From NCBI GenBank assembly GCA_902787595.1, contig CADAHD010000460.1:1-5110 (forward strand): DNA of 5,110 nt, in the 5' to 3' direction. This DNA comes from an uncultured Lachnospiraceae bacterium (GTDB lineage: Bacteria; Bacillota_A; Clostridia; Lachnospirales; Lachnospiraceae). A model generated the notes under the pieces. The model was not told the DNA's origin. It saw only the letters and a program-made list of their open reading frames with translations, and did not search any database. This document shows, in pieces, positions 1 through 5,110 of this stretch (positions are counted from its first letter, which is position 1; each line of letters starts with the position of its first letter). The position numbers and the translations under genes are program-made.

Positions 1-990
1 GAGATCAACGCCATCAGCCCCGATTTCCAGATCCAGTACAATCCCCAGGATGATGAGCATGATCCCGAGAAATCGGTAAATGCTTACAATAACTTAAAGG
101 ACTGGAATGTACAGGTTATAGCAGGTACTGTTACAACAGGTCCCTGCCTGGCAGTAAGCGCAGAGGCAAACAGCGACAGAGTGTTCATGCTTACACCTTC
201 AGCTTCTTCACCTGATGTTGTAAACGGCAAGGACAATATGTTCCAGGTATGCTTTACCGATCCTAACCAGGGTCTGGCATCCGCGCAGTACATCGTAGAT
301 AACAGCATGGCTACCAAGGTTGCCATCATCTACAATAATTCAGATGCATATTCAACCGGTATCTACCAGACATTCAATGCCAAGGCTACTGAGCTGGGAC
401 TTGAAGTGGTTTCCACCACTACTTTCACCGATGATACCGCAAATGATTTCTCTGTACAGCTTGGTGAGGCTCAGAGCGCAGGCGCAGATCTGCTCTTCCT
501 GCCCATCTATTATCAGCCTGCATCACTGATCCTTCAGCAGGCAAGCAACATGGGCTATGCACCCAAGTTCTTCGGTGTGGACGGTATGGACGGTATCCTT
601 ACCATGGAAGGTTTTGACACCTCTCTTGCAGAGGGCGTTATCCTGCTCACACCTTTCTCTGCAGATGCAACAGACGAGCTGACCAAGAGCTTTGTCGGCA
701 AGTACAATGCAAATTACGGCGAGACCCCCAACCAGTTCGCAGCAGACGGCTATGACTGCCCTTACGCTATCTATAAGGCACTTGAGTTCTATGCCGACAA
801 GAATGGCGATCTGGATGTTACCGGCAAGAGCGCAGATGAGATCTGCAGCATACTGATCTCTGTATTCACCAACCCCAACTTCTCCTATGACGGTGTTACC
901 GGAACAGGAATGGTATGGACTAAAGAGGGTGAAGTAAACAAGGCGCCCAAGGCTGTTGTCATCAAAGACGGCGTTTATGTAGGACTTTAA
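1..990 (+). CDS. livK: Branched-chain amino acid ABC transporter substrate-binding protein, 5'-truncated by the window
   Basis: This is the extracytoplasmic receptor of a LIV-type amino acid importer (Peripla_BP_6, type 1 periplasmic-binding fold). The frame is open from base 1 and gives 329 residues ending in TAA at 988-990. Family members are usually about 380-400 residues, so some 50-70 residues, including the expected lipoprotein signal peptide, lie upstream of the window. Visible family landmarks are DPEKSVNAYNNL, then VIAGTVTTGPCLAVSAEA (the ligand-pocket region of lobe 1), TPSASSPDVV, and KVAIIYNNSDAYSTGIYQTF, which opens lobe 2. LFLPIYYQPASLILQQA and FFGVDGMDG follow, and the C-terminal part includes YGETPNQFAADGYD. 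The ligand cannot be read from the sequence; leucine/isoleucine/valine is the default for this operon, but related receptors bind other amino acids, amides or urea. An ATG at 187 lies inside the fold and is not the real start. It is the first visible gene of the operon, 119 nt before livH. Confidence 0.93.
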   Translation, partial: EINAISPDFQIQYNPQDDEHDPEKSVNAYNNLKDWNVQVIAGTVTTGPCLAVSAEANSDRVFMLTPSASSPDVVNGKDNMFQVCFTDPNQGLASAQYIVDNSMATKVAIIYNNSDAYSTGIYQTFNAKATELGLEVVSTTTFTDDTANDFSVQLGEAQSAGADLLFLPIYYQPASLILQQASNMGYAPKFFGVDGMDGILTMEGFDTSLAEGVILLTPFSADATDELTKSFVGKYNANYGETPNQFAADGYDCPYAIYKALEFYADKNGDLDVTGKSADEICSILISVFTNPNFSYDGVTGTGMVWTKEGEVNKAPKAVVIKDGVYVGL

Positions 991-1010
991 TTTTACTCTT
1001 TGCTTTGCAT

Positions 1011-1067
1011 TAAGCCTTCCCCCTTGGGGGAAGGTGGCCGCGAAGCGGCCGGATGAGGGGAAACCCT
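1011..1067. repeat. REP-like double-hairpin intergenic element
   Basis: Two adjacent perfect inverted repeats lie between livK and livH. Hairpin 1 pairs CCTTCCCCC (1015-1023) with GGGGGAAGG (1026-1034) around TT. Hairpin 2 pairs GGCCGC (1036-1041) with GCGGCC (1045-1050) around GAA. The tail GGATGAGGGG (1051-1060) follows, then AAACCCTGT. From memory, this architecture (a CCTTCCCC/GGGGAAGG stem, GTGGC, a variable GC-rich stem, GGATGAGG) recurs between genes of gut Clostridia such as Faecalibacterium and Roseburia relatives; I could not check copy number. The ends of the unit are uncertain. No T-tract follows either stem directly, so it is not a canonical terminator. In the transcript the hairpins could stabilise the upstream livK message or reduce read-through into livH; that is inference. 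Confidence 0.7.
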
Positions 1068-1109
1068 GTAAAATGAAGCATCGATTTTTTATACAAAAGG
1101 AAACCATTA

Positions 1110-1982
1110 ATGTTAGCCAATCTTATCAACGGTATAAGTTTAGGAAGTGTATATGCGATAATAGCGCTTGGATATACCATGGTATATGGTATTGCGAAGA
1201 TGCTTAACTTTGCCCATGGTGATGTCATCATGGTGGGCGGATATGTTGCTTTCTGTTCCATCTCGTATCTGGGCTGGCCGCCGATACTGGCGGTTTTAGC
1301 TTCTGTGGTGGTGTGCACGATACTGGGTATCGTCATAGAAGGCCTGGCTTATAAGCCTCTTCGCAATGCCACATCTTTAGCGGTTCTTATAACCGCCATC
1401 GGTGTTTCCTATTTTCTTCAGAATGCAGCGTTGCTGATCTGGACTTCAAATACAAAAGTATTCCCCAATATGTTTGCAGGCATGGCGCCTATACAGCTGG
1501 GCGGCACTCAGATAGCGCCCGTTACACTGATAACGGTGCTTGCAAATATCGTCATTATGGTGGCGCTGACCCTCTTTACTTCAAGGACCAAGATGGGTAA
1601 GGCGATGCGCGCCGTATCCGAGGATAAGGGCGCGGCTACTCTTATGGGTATCAATGTTAACCGCACCATTTCCATGACTTTTGCGATCGGCTCGGGACTT
1701 GCGGCTATCGCAGGCGTGCTTCTTTGCACGGCATATCCCACACTGATGCCCACTACCGGCGCAATGCCCGGTATCAAGGCGTTTACCGCAGCGGTATTCG
1801 GCGGTATAGGCTCGATCCCCGGCGCTATGCTGGGCGGTGTTTTGCTGGGCGTGATCGAGATCTTCGGCAAGGCCTATATCTCAACACAGTTATCAGATGC
1901 CATAGTTTTTGCGGTGCTTATTATAGTGCTGCTTGTCAAGCCTACAGGCCTTCTGGGTCATAAGGTCAGGGAAAAGGTTTAA
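1110..1982 (+). CDS. livH: Branched-chain amino acid ABC transporter permease LivH
   Basis: One of the two membrane subunits of the LIV importer (BPD_transp_2 family). It is 290 residues, the normal LivH length, and highly hydrophobic with roughly eight membrane segments. Landmarks are the N-terminal ALGYTMVYGIAKMLNFAHGD (residues 19-38), the cytoplasmic coupling loop GKAMRAVSEDKGAATLMGIN (163-182) that contacts the ATPase subunits, and the C-terminal GGIGSIPGAMLGGVLLGVIE (231-250). The last of these is the classic glycine-rich LivH/LivM signature. The ATG at 1110 is preceded by AAAAGGAAA at 1095-1103, a good ribosome binding site at normal distance, and the protein begins as LivH proteins do. 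It ends in TAA, 12 nt before livM. The reading frame is intact, in contrast to livM. Its coupling loop is a useful internal reference for measuring what livM has lost. Confidence 0.96.
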   Translation: MLANLINGISLGSVYAIIALGYTMVYGIAKMLNFAHGDVIMVGGYVAFCSISYLGWPPILAVLASVVVCTILGIVIEGLAYKPLRNATSLAVLITAIGVSYFLQNAALLIWTSNTKVFPNMFAGMAPIQLGGTQIAPVTLITVLANIVIMVALTLFTSRTKMGKAMRAVSEDKGAATLMGINVNRTISMTFAIGSGLAAIAGVLLCTAYPTLMPTTGAMPGIKAFTAAVFGGIGSIPGAMLGGVLLGVIEIFGKAYISTQLSDAIVFAVLIIVLLVKPTGLLGHKVREKV

Positions 1983-2089
1983 GGGGGGAGAAAAATGGAG
2001 CTTTTTAAGAAATTAAAAAAGCATACAAAGATGTCCTTCCTGAACTACGGGATAGTCATTGTATTCTATATTGTTATACAGATACTTGC

Positions 2090-2115
2090 CATGAGCGGCC
2101 ATCATGAGCGGCCAT
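2090..2115 (+). repeat. Perfect 13-bp tandem duplication inside livM
   Basis: CATGAGCGGCCAT occurs twice with no spacer, at 2090-2102 and 2103-2115. Thirteen is not a multiple of three, so the second copy shifts the frame. With one copy the reading is I-L-A-M-S-G-H-L-T-N-S-L-K-G-Q-L, which joins the first membrane segment smoothly to the conserved LivM core. The duplication also places a second ATG (2104) in the downstream frame. Confidence 0.95.
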
Positions 2116-2703
2116 TTGACAAACAGCTTAAAGGGACAGCTTATACCGATCGTTTCCTATGTTATCATGGCGCTCGCACTTAATCTTGTGGTTGGCATTT
2201 CCGGAGAGCTGAGTCTGGGACACGCCGGATTTATGAGCGTTGGAGCCTTTTCCGGAGTGGTGGTATCAATGAGTATGGCGGGCAGCGCGCCCGAACCTGT
2301 GCGCCTTATCTGCGCGATACTTATCGGCGCCCTGCTGGCAGGCATAGCCGGAGTGATCATAGGTATCCCCGTGCTTCGTCTTAACGGCGACTACCTTGCT
2401 ATAGTTACGCTGGCTTTCGGTGAGATAATAAAGAATGTCATGAACTGCCTTTATGTCGGAGTTGACGGGGCAGGGATCCATGTTTCCTTTAAGGATGCCG
2501 GCTCTCTGGGCATGGCAGCCGACGGAAAGATACTGATAAACGGACCTATCGGAGCTAACGGCGTGACCAAGCTTTCGACCTTTATGGCAGGAACGGTGCT
2601 TCTGATCATCGTGCTCATCATAATACAGAATCTGGTCAACAGCCGCACAGGCCTTGCTATCATGGCTATCCGTGATAACCGCATCGCAAGTACAAGCTTA
2701 TAG
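2104..2703 (+). CDS. LivM central fragment (longest open piece of the broken livM)
   Basis: This is the open frame a gene finder would report for the middle of livM: 199 codons from the ATG supplied by the second copy of the 13-bp duplication to TAG at 2701-2703. Residues 1-195 are genuine LivM sequence, including ELSLGHAGFM (35-44), LNGDYLAIVTLAFGEIIK (93-110) and the start of the coupling loop AIRDNRIA (188-195). The last four residues (STSL) are read out of frame after the deletion. No convincing ribosome binding site precedes ATG 2104, so independent translation is doubtful, although restart by ribosomes from the overlapping upstream piece is possible. Without the first membrane segment and the C-terminal third it is unlikely to work as a permease. 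It belongs to the disrupted livM and is not a separate gene. Confidence 0.5.
   Translation: MSGHLTNSLKGQLIPIVSYVIMALALNLVVGISGELSLGHAGFMSVGAFSGVVVSMSMAGSAPEPVRLICAILIGALLAGIAGVIIGIPVLRLNGDYLAIVTLAFGEIIKNVMNCLYVGVDGAGIHVSFKDAGSLGMAADGKILINGPIGANGVTKLSTFMAGTVLLIIVLIIIQNLVNSRTGLAIMAIRDNRIASTSL
2689..2691 (+). other. Junction of an apparent 28-nt deletion in livM
   Basis: The coding sequence jumps from ...RDNRIA (codons to 2688) to YKLIAFV... (from TAC 2691) with a change of frame; the AG at 2689-2690 is left between them. Aligning with the paralogous LivH loop in this window (AVSEDKGA then ten residues then TISMTFAIGSGLAAIAGVL, against AIRDNRIA then YKLIAFVTSAAIAGAAGAL) puts the gap at exactly ten residues. 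Ten codons less the two retained bases gives 28 nt, which matches the observed frame change. Confidence 0.8.
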
Positions 2704-3011
2704 CATTTGTAACTTCCGCAGCCATAGCAGGAGCTGCGGGCGCTTTATATGCGCTCAATTATTCAACCATCGCGCCCAAGAAGTTCGATTTCAACACTTC
2801 CATATTGGTACTGGTATTCGTGGTGCTGGGCGGCATAGGAAATATGACCGGATCGATAATAGCGGCAGCACTGCTTACCATCCTGCCCGAACTGCTTCGT
2901 AAATTTGCTGATTACCGTATGCTGATATATGCGATAGTGCTGATCATCGTTATGATCGCGACAAATAACGAGAAGGTGCGCGCATTTGTAAACGGACTTA
3001 AAAAGAAAGAA

Positions 3012-3806
3012 ATGATGAGTGATAAAGCGCAGACTCCCGTTCTTCAGACTTCACATCTGGGTATAGACTTCGGCGGACTTACCGCTGTTGATGAGTTCAA
3101 TATCAGTATCGCGCCCACAGAGATAAAGGGTCTTATAGGACCTAACGGCGCAGGAAAGACCACGATATTCAATCTGCTGACAAAGGTTTACCAGCCCAGC
3201 CGCGGGACCATACTTTTAGACGGTAAGGATACCCGCAGCATGAGCCCTGTACAGGTAAATCACGCAGGCATCGCCAGAACTTTCCAGAATATCCGTCTTT
3301 TCGACCAGCTTACGGTTGAGGAGAATGTAAAGATAGGCCTGCATGATCATATAAAGTACGGTATGTTTTCCGGCATATTCCGTCTGCCTTCATTCTGGAA
3401 GGAAGAGAAACGTGCGCATGAGGAAGCGCTTAAGCTTCTGGACATATTCGGTATGGCTGATGAAGCCAATGTACGCGCCGACAGCCTGCCTTACGGAGCC
3501 CAGCGCCGTCTTGAGATAGTACGCGCACTGGCTACGCAGCCCAAGCTTTTGCTTCTGGACGAGCCGGCAGCCGGCATGAACCCTTCCGAGACGGAAGAAC
3601 TTATGAATAATATCAAGAAGATCCGTGATGAGTTTAATATCGCCGTTATGCTGATCGAGCACGATATGAATCTGGTCATGGGCATTTGCGAAAATATCGT
3701 GGTGGTCAACTTCGGAAAGATAATCGCCGAAGGCACTCCCACGCAGATACAGAATGACCCTCAGGTTATTGAAGCATATCTGGGCGGCAGAAAGGAGGAG
3801 GACTGA
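3012..3806 (+). CDS. livG: Branched-chain amino acid ABC transporter ATP-binding protein LivG
   Basis: One of the two cytoplasmic ATPases powering the LIV importer. Starting at ATG 3012 it has 264 residues, the usual LivG length. Visible are Walker A GPNGAGKT (43-50), the Q-loop glutamine in ARTFQNIRLF (Q92), the LivG-type degenerate signature LPYGAQRRLE (159-168), Walker B LLLLDEP (179-185) with catalytic E184, D-loop AGMNPSE (187-193) and the H-loop histidine in LIEHDM (H217). It ends with the family-typical EGTP...VIEAYLGG. The start is uncertain: ATG 3012 and ATG 3015 are adjacent, only a weak purine-rich stretch precedes them, and the frame stays open upstream into the end of livM, so a LivM-LivG fusion polypeptide is formally encoded. 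I chose 3012 because LivG homologues begin about here. TGA at 3804-3806 lies two bases before livF. Confidence 0.94.
   Translation: MMSDKAQTPVLQTSHLGIDFGGLTAVDEFNISIAPTEIKGLIGPNGAGKTTIFNLLTKVYQPSRGTILLDGKDTRSMSPVQVNHAGIARTFQNIRLFDQLTVEENVKIGLHDHIKYGMFSGIFRLPSFWKEEKRAHEEALKLLDIFGMADEANVRADSLPYGAQRRLEIVRALATQPKLLLLDEPAAGMNPSETEELMNNIKKIRDEFNIAVMLIEHDMNLVMGICENIVVVNFGKIIAEGTPTQIQNDPQVIEAYLGGRKEED
3791..3800 (+). promoter_or_regulatory. Strong ribosome binding site for livF inside the end of livG
   Basis: AAAGGAGGAG overlaps the last livG codons (R-K-E-E-D) and contains a near-perfect Shine-Dalgarno core, GGAGG, at 3794-3798. It lies 10 nt from ATG 3809 but 19 nt from the in-frame ATG 3818, so it selects 3809 as the livF start. 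The arrangement suggests translational coupling of livG and livF. Confidence 0.85.
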
Positions 3807-3808
3807 GC

Positions 3809-4519
3809 ATGGGAACTATGCTAAAGGTTGATAAGCTGGAAGTTTATTACGGCAGCATCCATGCTATAAAGGGTGTCTCCTTCGAAGTAAATGAAGGTGA
3901 GATAGTGACGCTTATAGGCGCAAACGGCGCGGGTAAGTCCACTACCTTAAATACCGTGGGTGGATTATTAAAAGCCCGCAGCGGGAATATATCTTTTATG
4001 GGCAGGGATCTGCACGGGATAGGCGCCGATAAAGTAGTGGCGCAGGGCATGGCCCTCTGTCCCGAAGGAAGACGCGTTTTTCAGCATATGACAGTGCTTG
4101 AGAATCTTGAGATGGGCGCATACACAAGGCCCTCTTCGGAAGTGGCGGATTCACTTGAAAAAGTTTATGAACTCTTTCCAAGGCTGAAAGAAAGATACCG
4201 GCAGGTGGCAGGCACCTTATCGGGCGGCGAGCAGCAGATGCTGGCAATGGGCAGGGCGCTTATGTCCAAGCCCAAGCTTATGATGCTGGATGAGCCTTCC
4301 ATGGGTCTGGCACCGATACTTGTAAAGCAGATCTTCAGTATCATCGAGGATATGAATAAGCAGGGAACTACGATCCTTCTGGTTGAGCAGAATGCGCAGA
4401 TGGCGCTTTCCGTAGCAAACAGGGCATATGTCCTGGAAACGGGACGCATAACCATGAGCGGAGATGCGGCTAAGCTTGCAGAGAGTGAAGAGATAAAGAA
4501 AGCATATTTGGGCGGTTAA
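3809..4519 (+). CDS. livF: Branched-chain amino acid ABC transporter ATP-binding protein LivF
   Basis: Second cytoplasmic ATPase of the LIV importer, pairing with LivG beneath LivH and LivM. It has 236 residues, the normal LivF length, with an intact frame. Motifs in order are YYGSIHAIKGVSFEV (13-27), Walker A GANGAGKS (37-44), the LivF-type PEGRRVF (85-91) where glutamate E86 replaces the usual Q-loop glutamine, signature LSGGEQQ (137-143), Walker B LMMLDEP (157-163) with catalytic E162, D-loop SMGLAP (164-169), and LLVEQN (190-195). In LLVEQN, Q194 sits at the usual switch-histidine position. Both substitutions are normal for LivF and separate it from LivG. It ends in EEIKKAYLGG and TAA, 17 nt before carB, so it is probably cotranscribed with carB. 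Confidence 0.96.
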   Translation: MGTMLKVDKLEVYYGSIHAIKGVSFEVNEGEIVTLIGANGAGKSTTLNTVGGLLKARSGNISFMGRDLHGIGADKVVAQGMALCPEGRRVFQHMTVLENLEMGAYTRPSSEVADSLEKVYELFPRLKERYRQVAGTLSGGEQQMLAMGRALMSKPKLMMLDEPSMGLAPILVKQIFSIIEDMNKQGTTILLVEQNAQMALSVANRAYVLETGRITMSGDAAKLAESEEIKKAYLGG

Positions 4520-4536
4520 AAAGAAAGGGGAAAACA

Positions 4537-5110
4537 ATGGCACAGAGAACAGACATTAAAAGTGTACTTATTATCGGAAGCGGGCCTATCAGGGATACAG
4601 GATCATCCTGGTCAACTCAAATCCCGCGACCATCATGACGGATCCGGAAATGGCTGATGTTACTTACATCGAGCCGCTTAACGCTGACAGGCTTGAGCAG
4701 ATCATCGAGAAAGAAAGACCTGATGCGCTGCTTCCCAACCTTGGCGGTCAGTCGGGACTTAACCTCTGTGCTGAGCTTAATAAAAAGGGCATACTTGATA
4801 AGTATGGCGTAAAGGTTATCGGCGTTCAGGTAGATGCCATTGAGCGCGGTGAGGACCGTATCGAATTCAAGGAGACCATGGAAAGCCTTGGCATAGGCAT
4901 GGCGCGCAGCGAAGTAAGCTACAGCGTTGACGAGGCTCTTAAGATAGCAGACGATCTGGGATATCCCGTAGTTCTGCGTCCCGCATATACCATGGGCGGT
5001 ACCGGCGGCGGTCTGGTATATAACAAGGAAGAGCTCAAGACCGTATGCGCAAGAGGTCTGCAGGCAAGCCCCGTAGGCCAGGTACTGGTTGAGGAATGTG
5101 TGGCAGGCTG
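4537..5110 (+). pseudogene. carB: Carbamoyl-phosphate synthetase large subunit, N-terminal part, frameshifted by an apparent deletion and cut by the window end
   Basis: CarB uses ATP, bicarbonate and ammonia (delivered by CarA from glutamine) to make carbamoyl phosphate for arginine and pyrimidine synthesis. ATG 4537 follows AAAGGGG (4524-4530) and opens with MAQRTDIKSVLIIGSGPI, the canonical CarB N-terminus. After 4590 the frame breaks: the initial frame reaches TGA at 4636-4638, while the family sequence resumes one frame over at 4593 with GYRIILVNSNPATIMTDPEM. It then runs open to 5110 through LLPNLGGQSGLNLCAELNKK, AIERGEDRIEFKETM and VVLRPAYTMGGTGGG, ending near VLVEECVAGW. Those are the pre-ATP-grasp domain and the first part of ATP-grasp domain 1; the arginine of VVLRPA is a conserved nucleotide-site residue. 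E. coli CarB has 22 residues between GPI and GYR that are absent here. A gene finder would start at ATG 4635. Full CarB is about 1060-1080 residues, so most lies outside. CarB identity is certain; whether the break is real is not. Confidence 0.9.
4588..4595 (+). other. Junction of an apparent 64-nt deletion in carB
   Basis: ATC (4588-4590, isoleucine of GPI) is followed by AG (4591-4592) and then GGA TAC (4593-4598, glycine-tyrosine of GYR) in another frame. Family CarB has 22 residues here, of the type VIGQACEFDYSG followed by TQACxALREE. Twenty-two codons less the two retained bases, which could end a GAG glutamate codon, gives 64 nt, and this matches the observed frame shift. The missing stretch includes the glycine-rich part of the pre-ATP-grasp domain. 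Confidence 0.8.

Larger units (their letters stand above)
1995..3011 (+). pseudogene. livM: Branched-chain amino acid ABC transporter permease LivM, disrupted by two frameshifts
   Basis: Second membrane subunit of the importer, recognisable from end to end but split into three pieces. Piece A (from ATG 1995, behind GGGGGGAG at 1983-1990) encodes the basic N-terminus and first membrane segment up to about 2102; its frame then runs out-of-family to a stop at 2181-2183. Piece B (2104 to about 2690) carries LNLVVGISGELSLGHAGFM, IPVLRLNGDYLAIVTLAFGE and SRTGLAIMAIRDNRIA, then stops at 2701-2703. Piece C (2691-3011) resumes with YKLIAFVTSAAIAGAAGAL and carries VFVVLGGIGNMTGSIIAA and LPELLRKFADYRMLIYAI. 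Removing one copy of the 13-bp duplication at 2090-2115 joins A to B. Restoring about 28 nt at 2690/2691 joins B to C. The repaired protein would be about 344 residues, normal for LivM. There is no stop before livG. As written it cannot make full-length LivM; it is either a real pseudogene or a sequence error. Confidence 0.88.

Noticed and set aside
1084..1095. A T-run (TTTTTT, 1084-1089) and a TATACA-like -10 box (1090-1095) before livH, possible terminator or promoter.
   Set aside because: No GC-rich hairpin directly precedes the T-run; the nearest stem, GGGAAACCC at 1058-1066, is weak and about 18 nt away. The -10-like box abuts the ribosome binding site, so transcription would start almost at the start codon, and no -35 box stands out.
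1508..1870. Long antisense open frames opposite livH, and similar ones opposite livK, livM, livG and livF.
   Set aside because: They lie wholly opposite strongly conserved genes, have low-complexity composition (many I, P, S, A), resemble no family I know and lack ribosome binding sites. They are shadows of the sense codons.
2090..2115. Possible programmed frameshift joining the two livM pieces.
   Set aside because: There is no slippery heptamer or downstream pseudoknot-like structure, and the exact 13-bp duplication explains the frame change without recoding.
3538..4295. Repeated sequence CCCAAGCTT in livG (3540-3548) and livF (4271-4279).
   Set aside because: Both encode the same Pro-Lys-Leu before Walker B in paralogous ATPases, so the similarity comes from shared protein sequence and not from a mobile repeat.
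3809..4519. LivF lacks the usual Q-loop glutamine and switch histidine (E86 and Q194).
   Set aside because: PEGR and VEQN are the normal LivF forms; this is a family trait and not degeneration.

Overview
The window is a stretch of ordinary bacterial metabolism. It holds a LIV-type (branched-chain amino acid) ABC transporter operon, all on the + strand, followed by the start of carB, the large subunit of carbamoyl-phosphate synthetase. The protein sequences, the strong AAAGGAGG-like ribosome binding sites, the moderate base composition and the wording of LivM, LivG and CarB resemble Clostridia, most likely Lachnospiraceae from a gut or rumen. That assignment comes from remembered family sequences, not from a search.

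Layout. 1-990: livK, the extracytoplasmic binding protein, missing its 5' end at the window edge. 991-1109: intergenic gap with a double-hairpin REP-like element. 1110-1982: livH, intact permease. 1995-3011: livM, the second permease, present along its whole length but broken twice, by a perfect 13-bp tandem duplication near the start and by an apparent 28-nt deletion in the cytoplasmic coupling loop. 3012-3806: livG, intact ATPase, in the same frame as the end of livM with no stop between them. 3809-4519: livF, intact second ATPase. 4537-5110: start of carB, with an apparent 64-nt deletion after codon 18; it runs off the window.

How the genes work together. LivK binds the amino acid outside the membrane, LivH and LivM form the channel, and LivG and LivF hydrolyse ATP to drive import. 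Gaps of 12, 0, 2 and 17 nt between genes from livH to carB suggest one transcript. CarB makes carbamoyl phosphate for arginine and pyrimidine synthesis, so its place behind a liv operon, with no carA in between, is a mildly unusual neighbourhood.

I found no undescribed system. What deserves a second look is the cluster of three coding breaks within about 2.5 kb in otherwise well-conserved genes. It is either an assembly or consensus problem or real local decay. The LivM-LivG in-frame junction and the repeat element come next.
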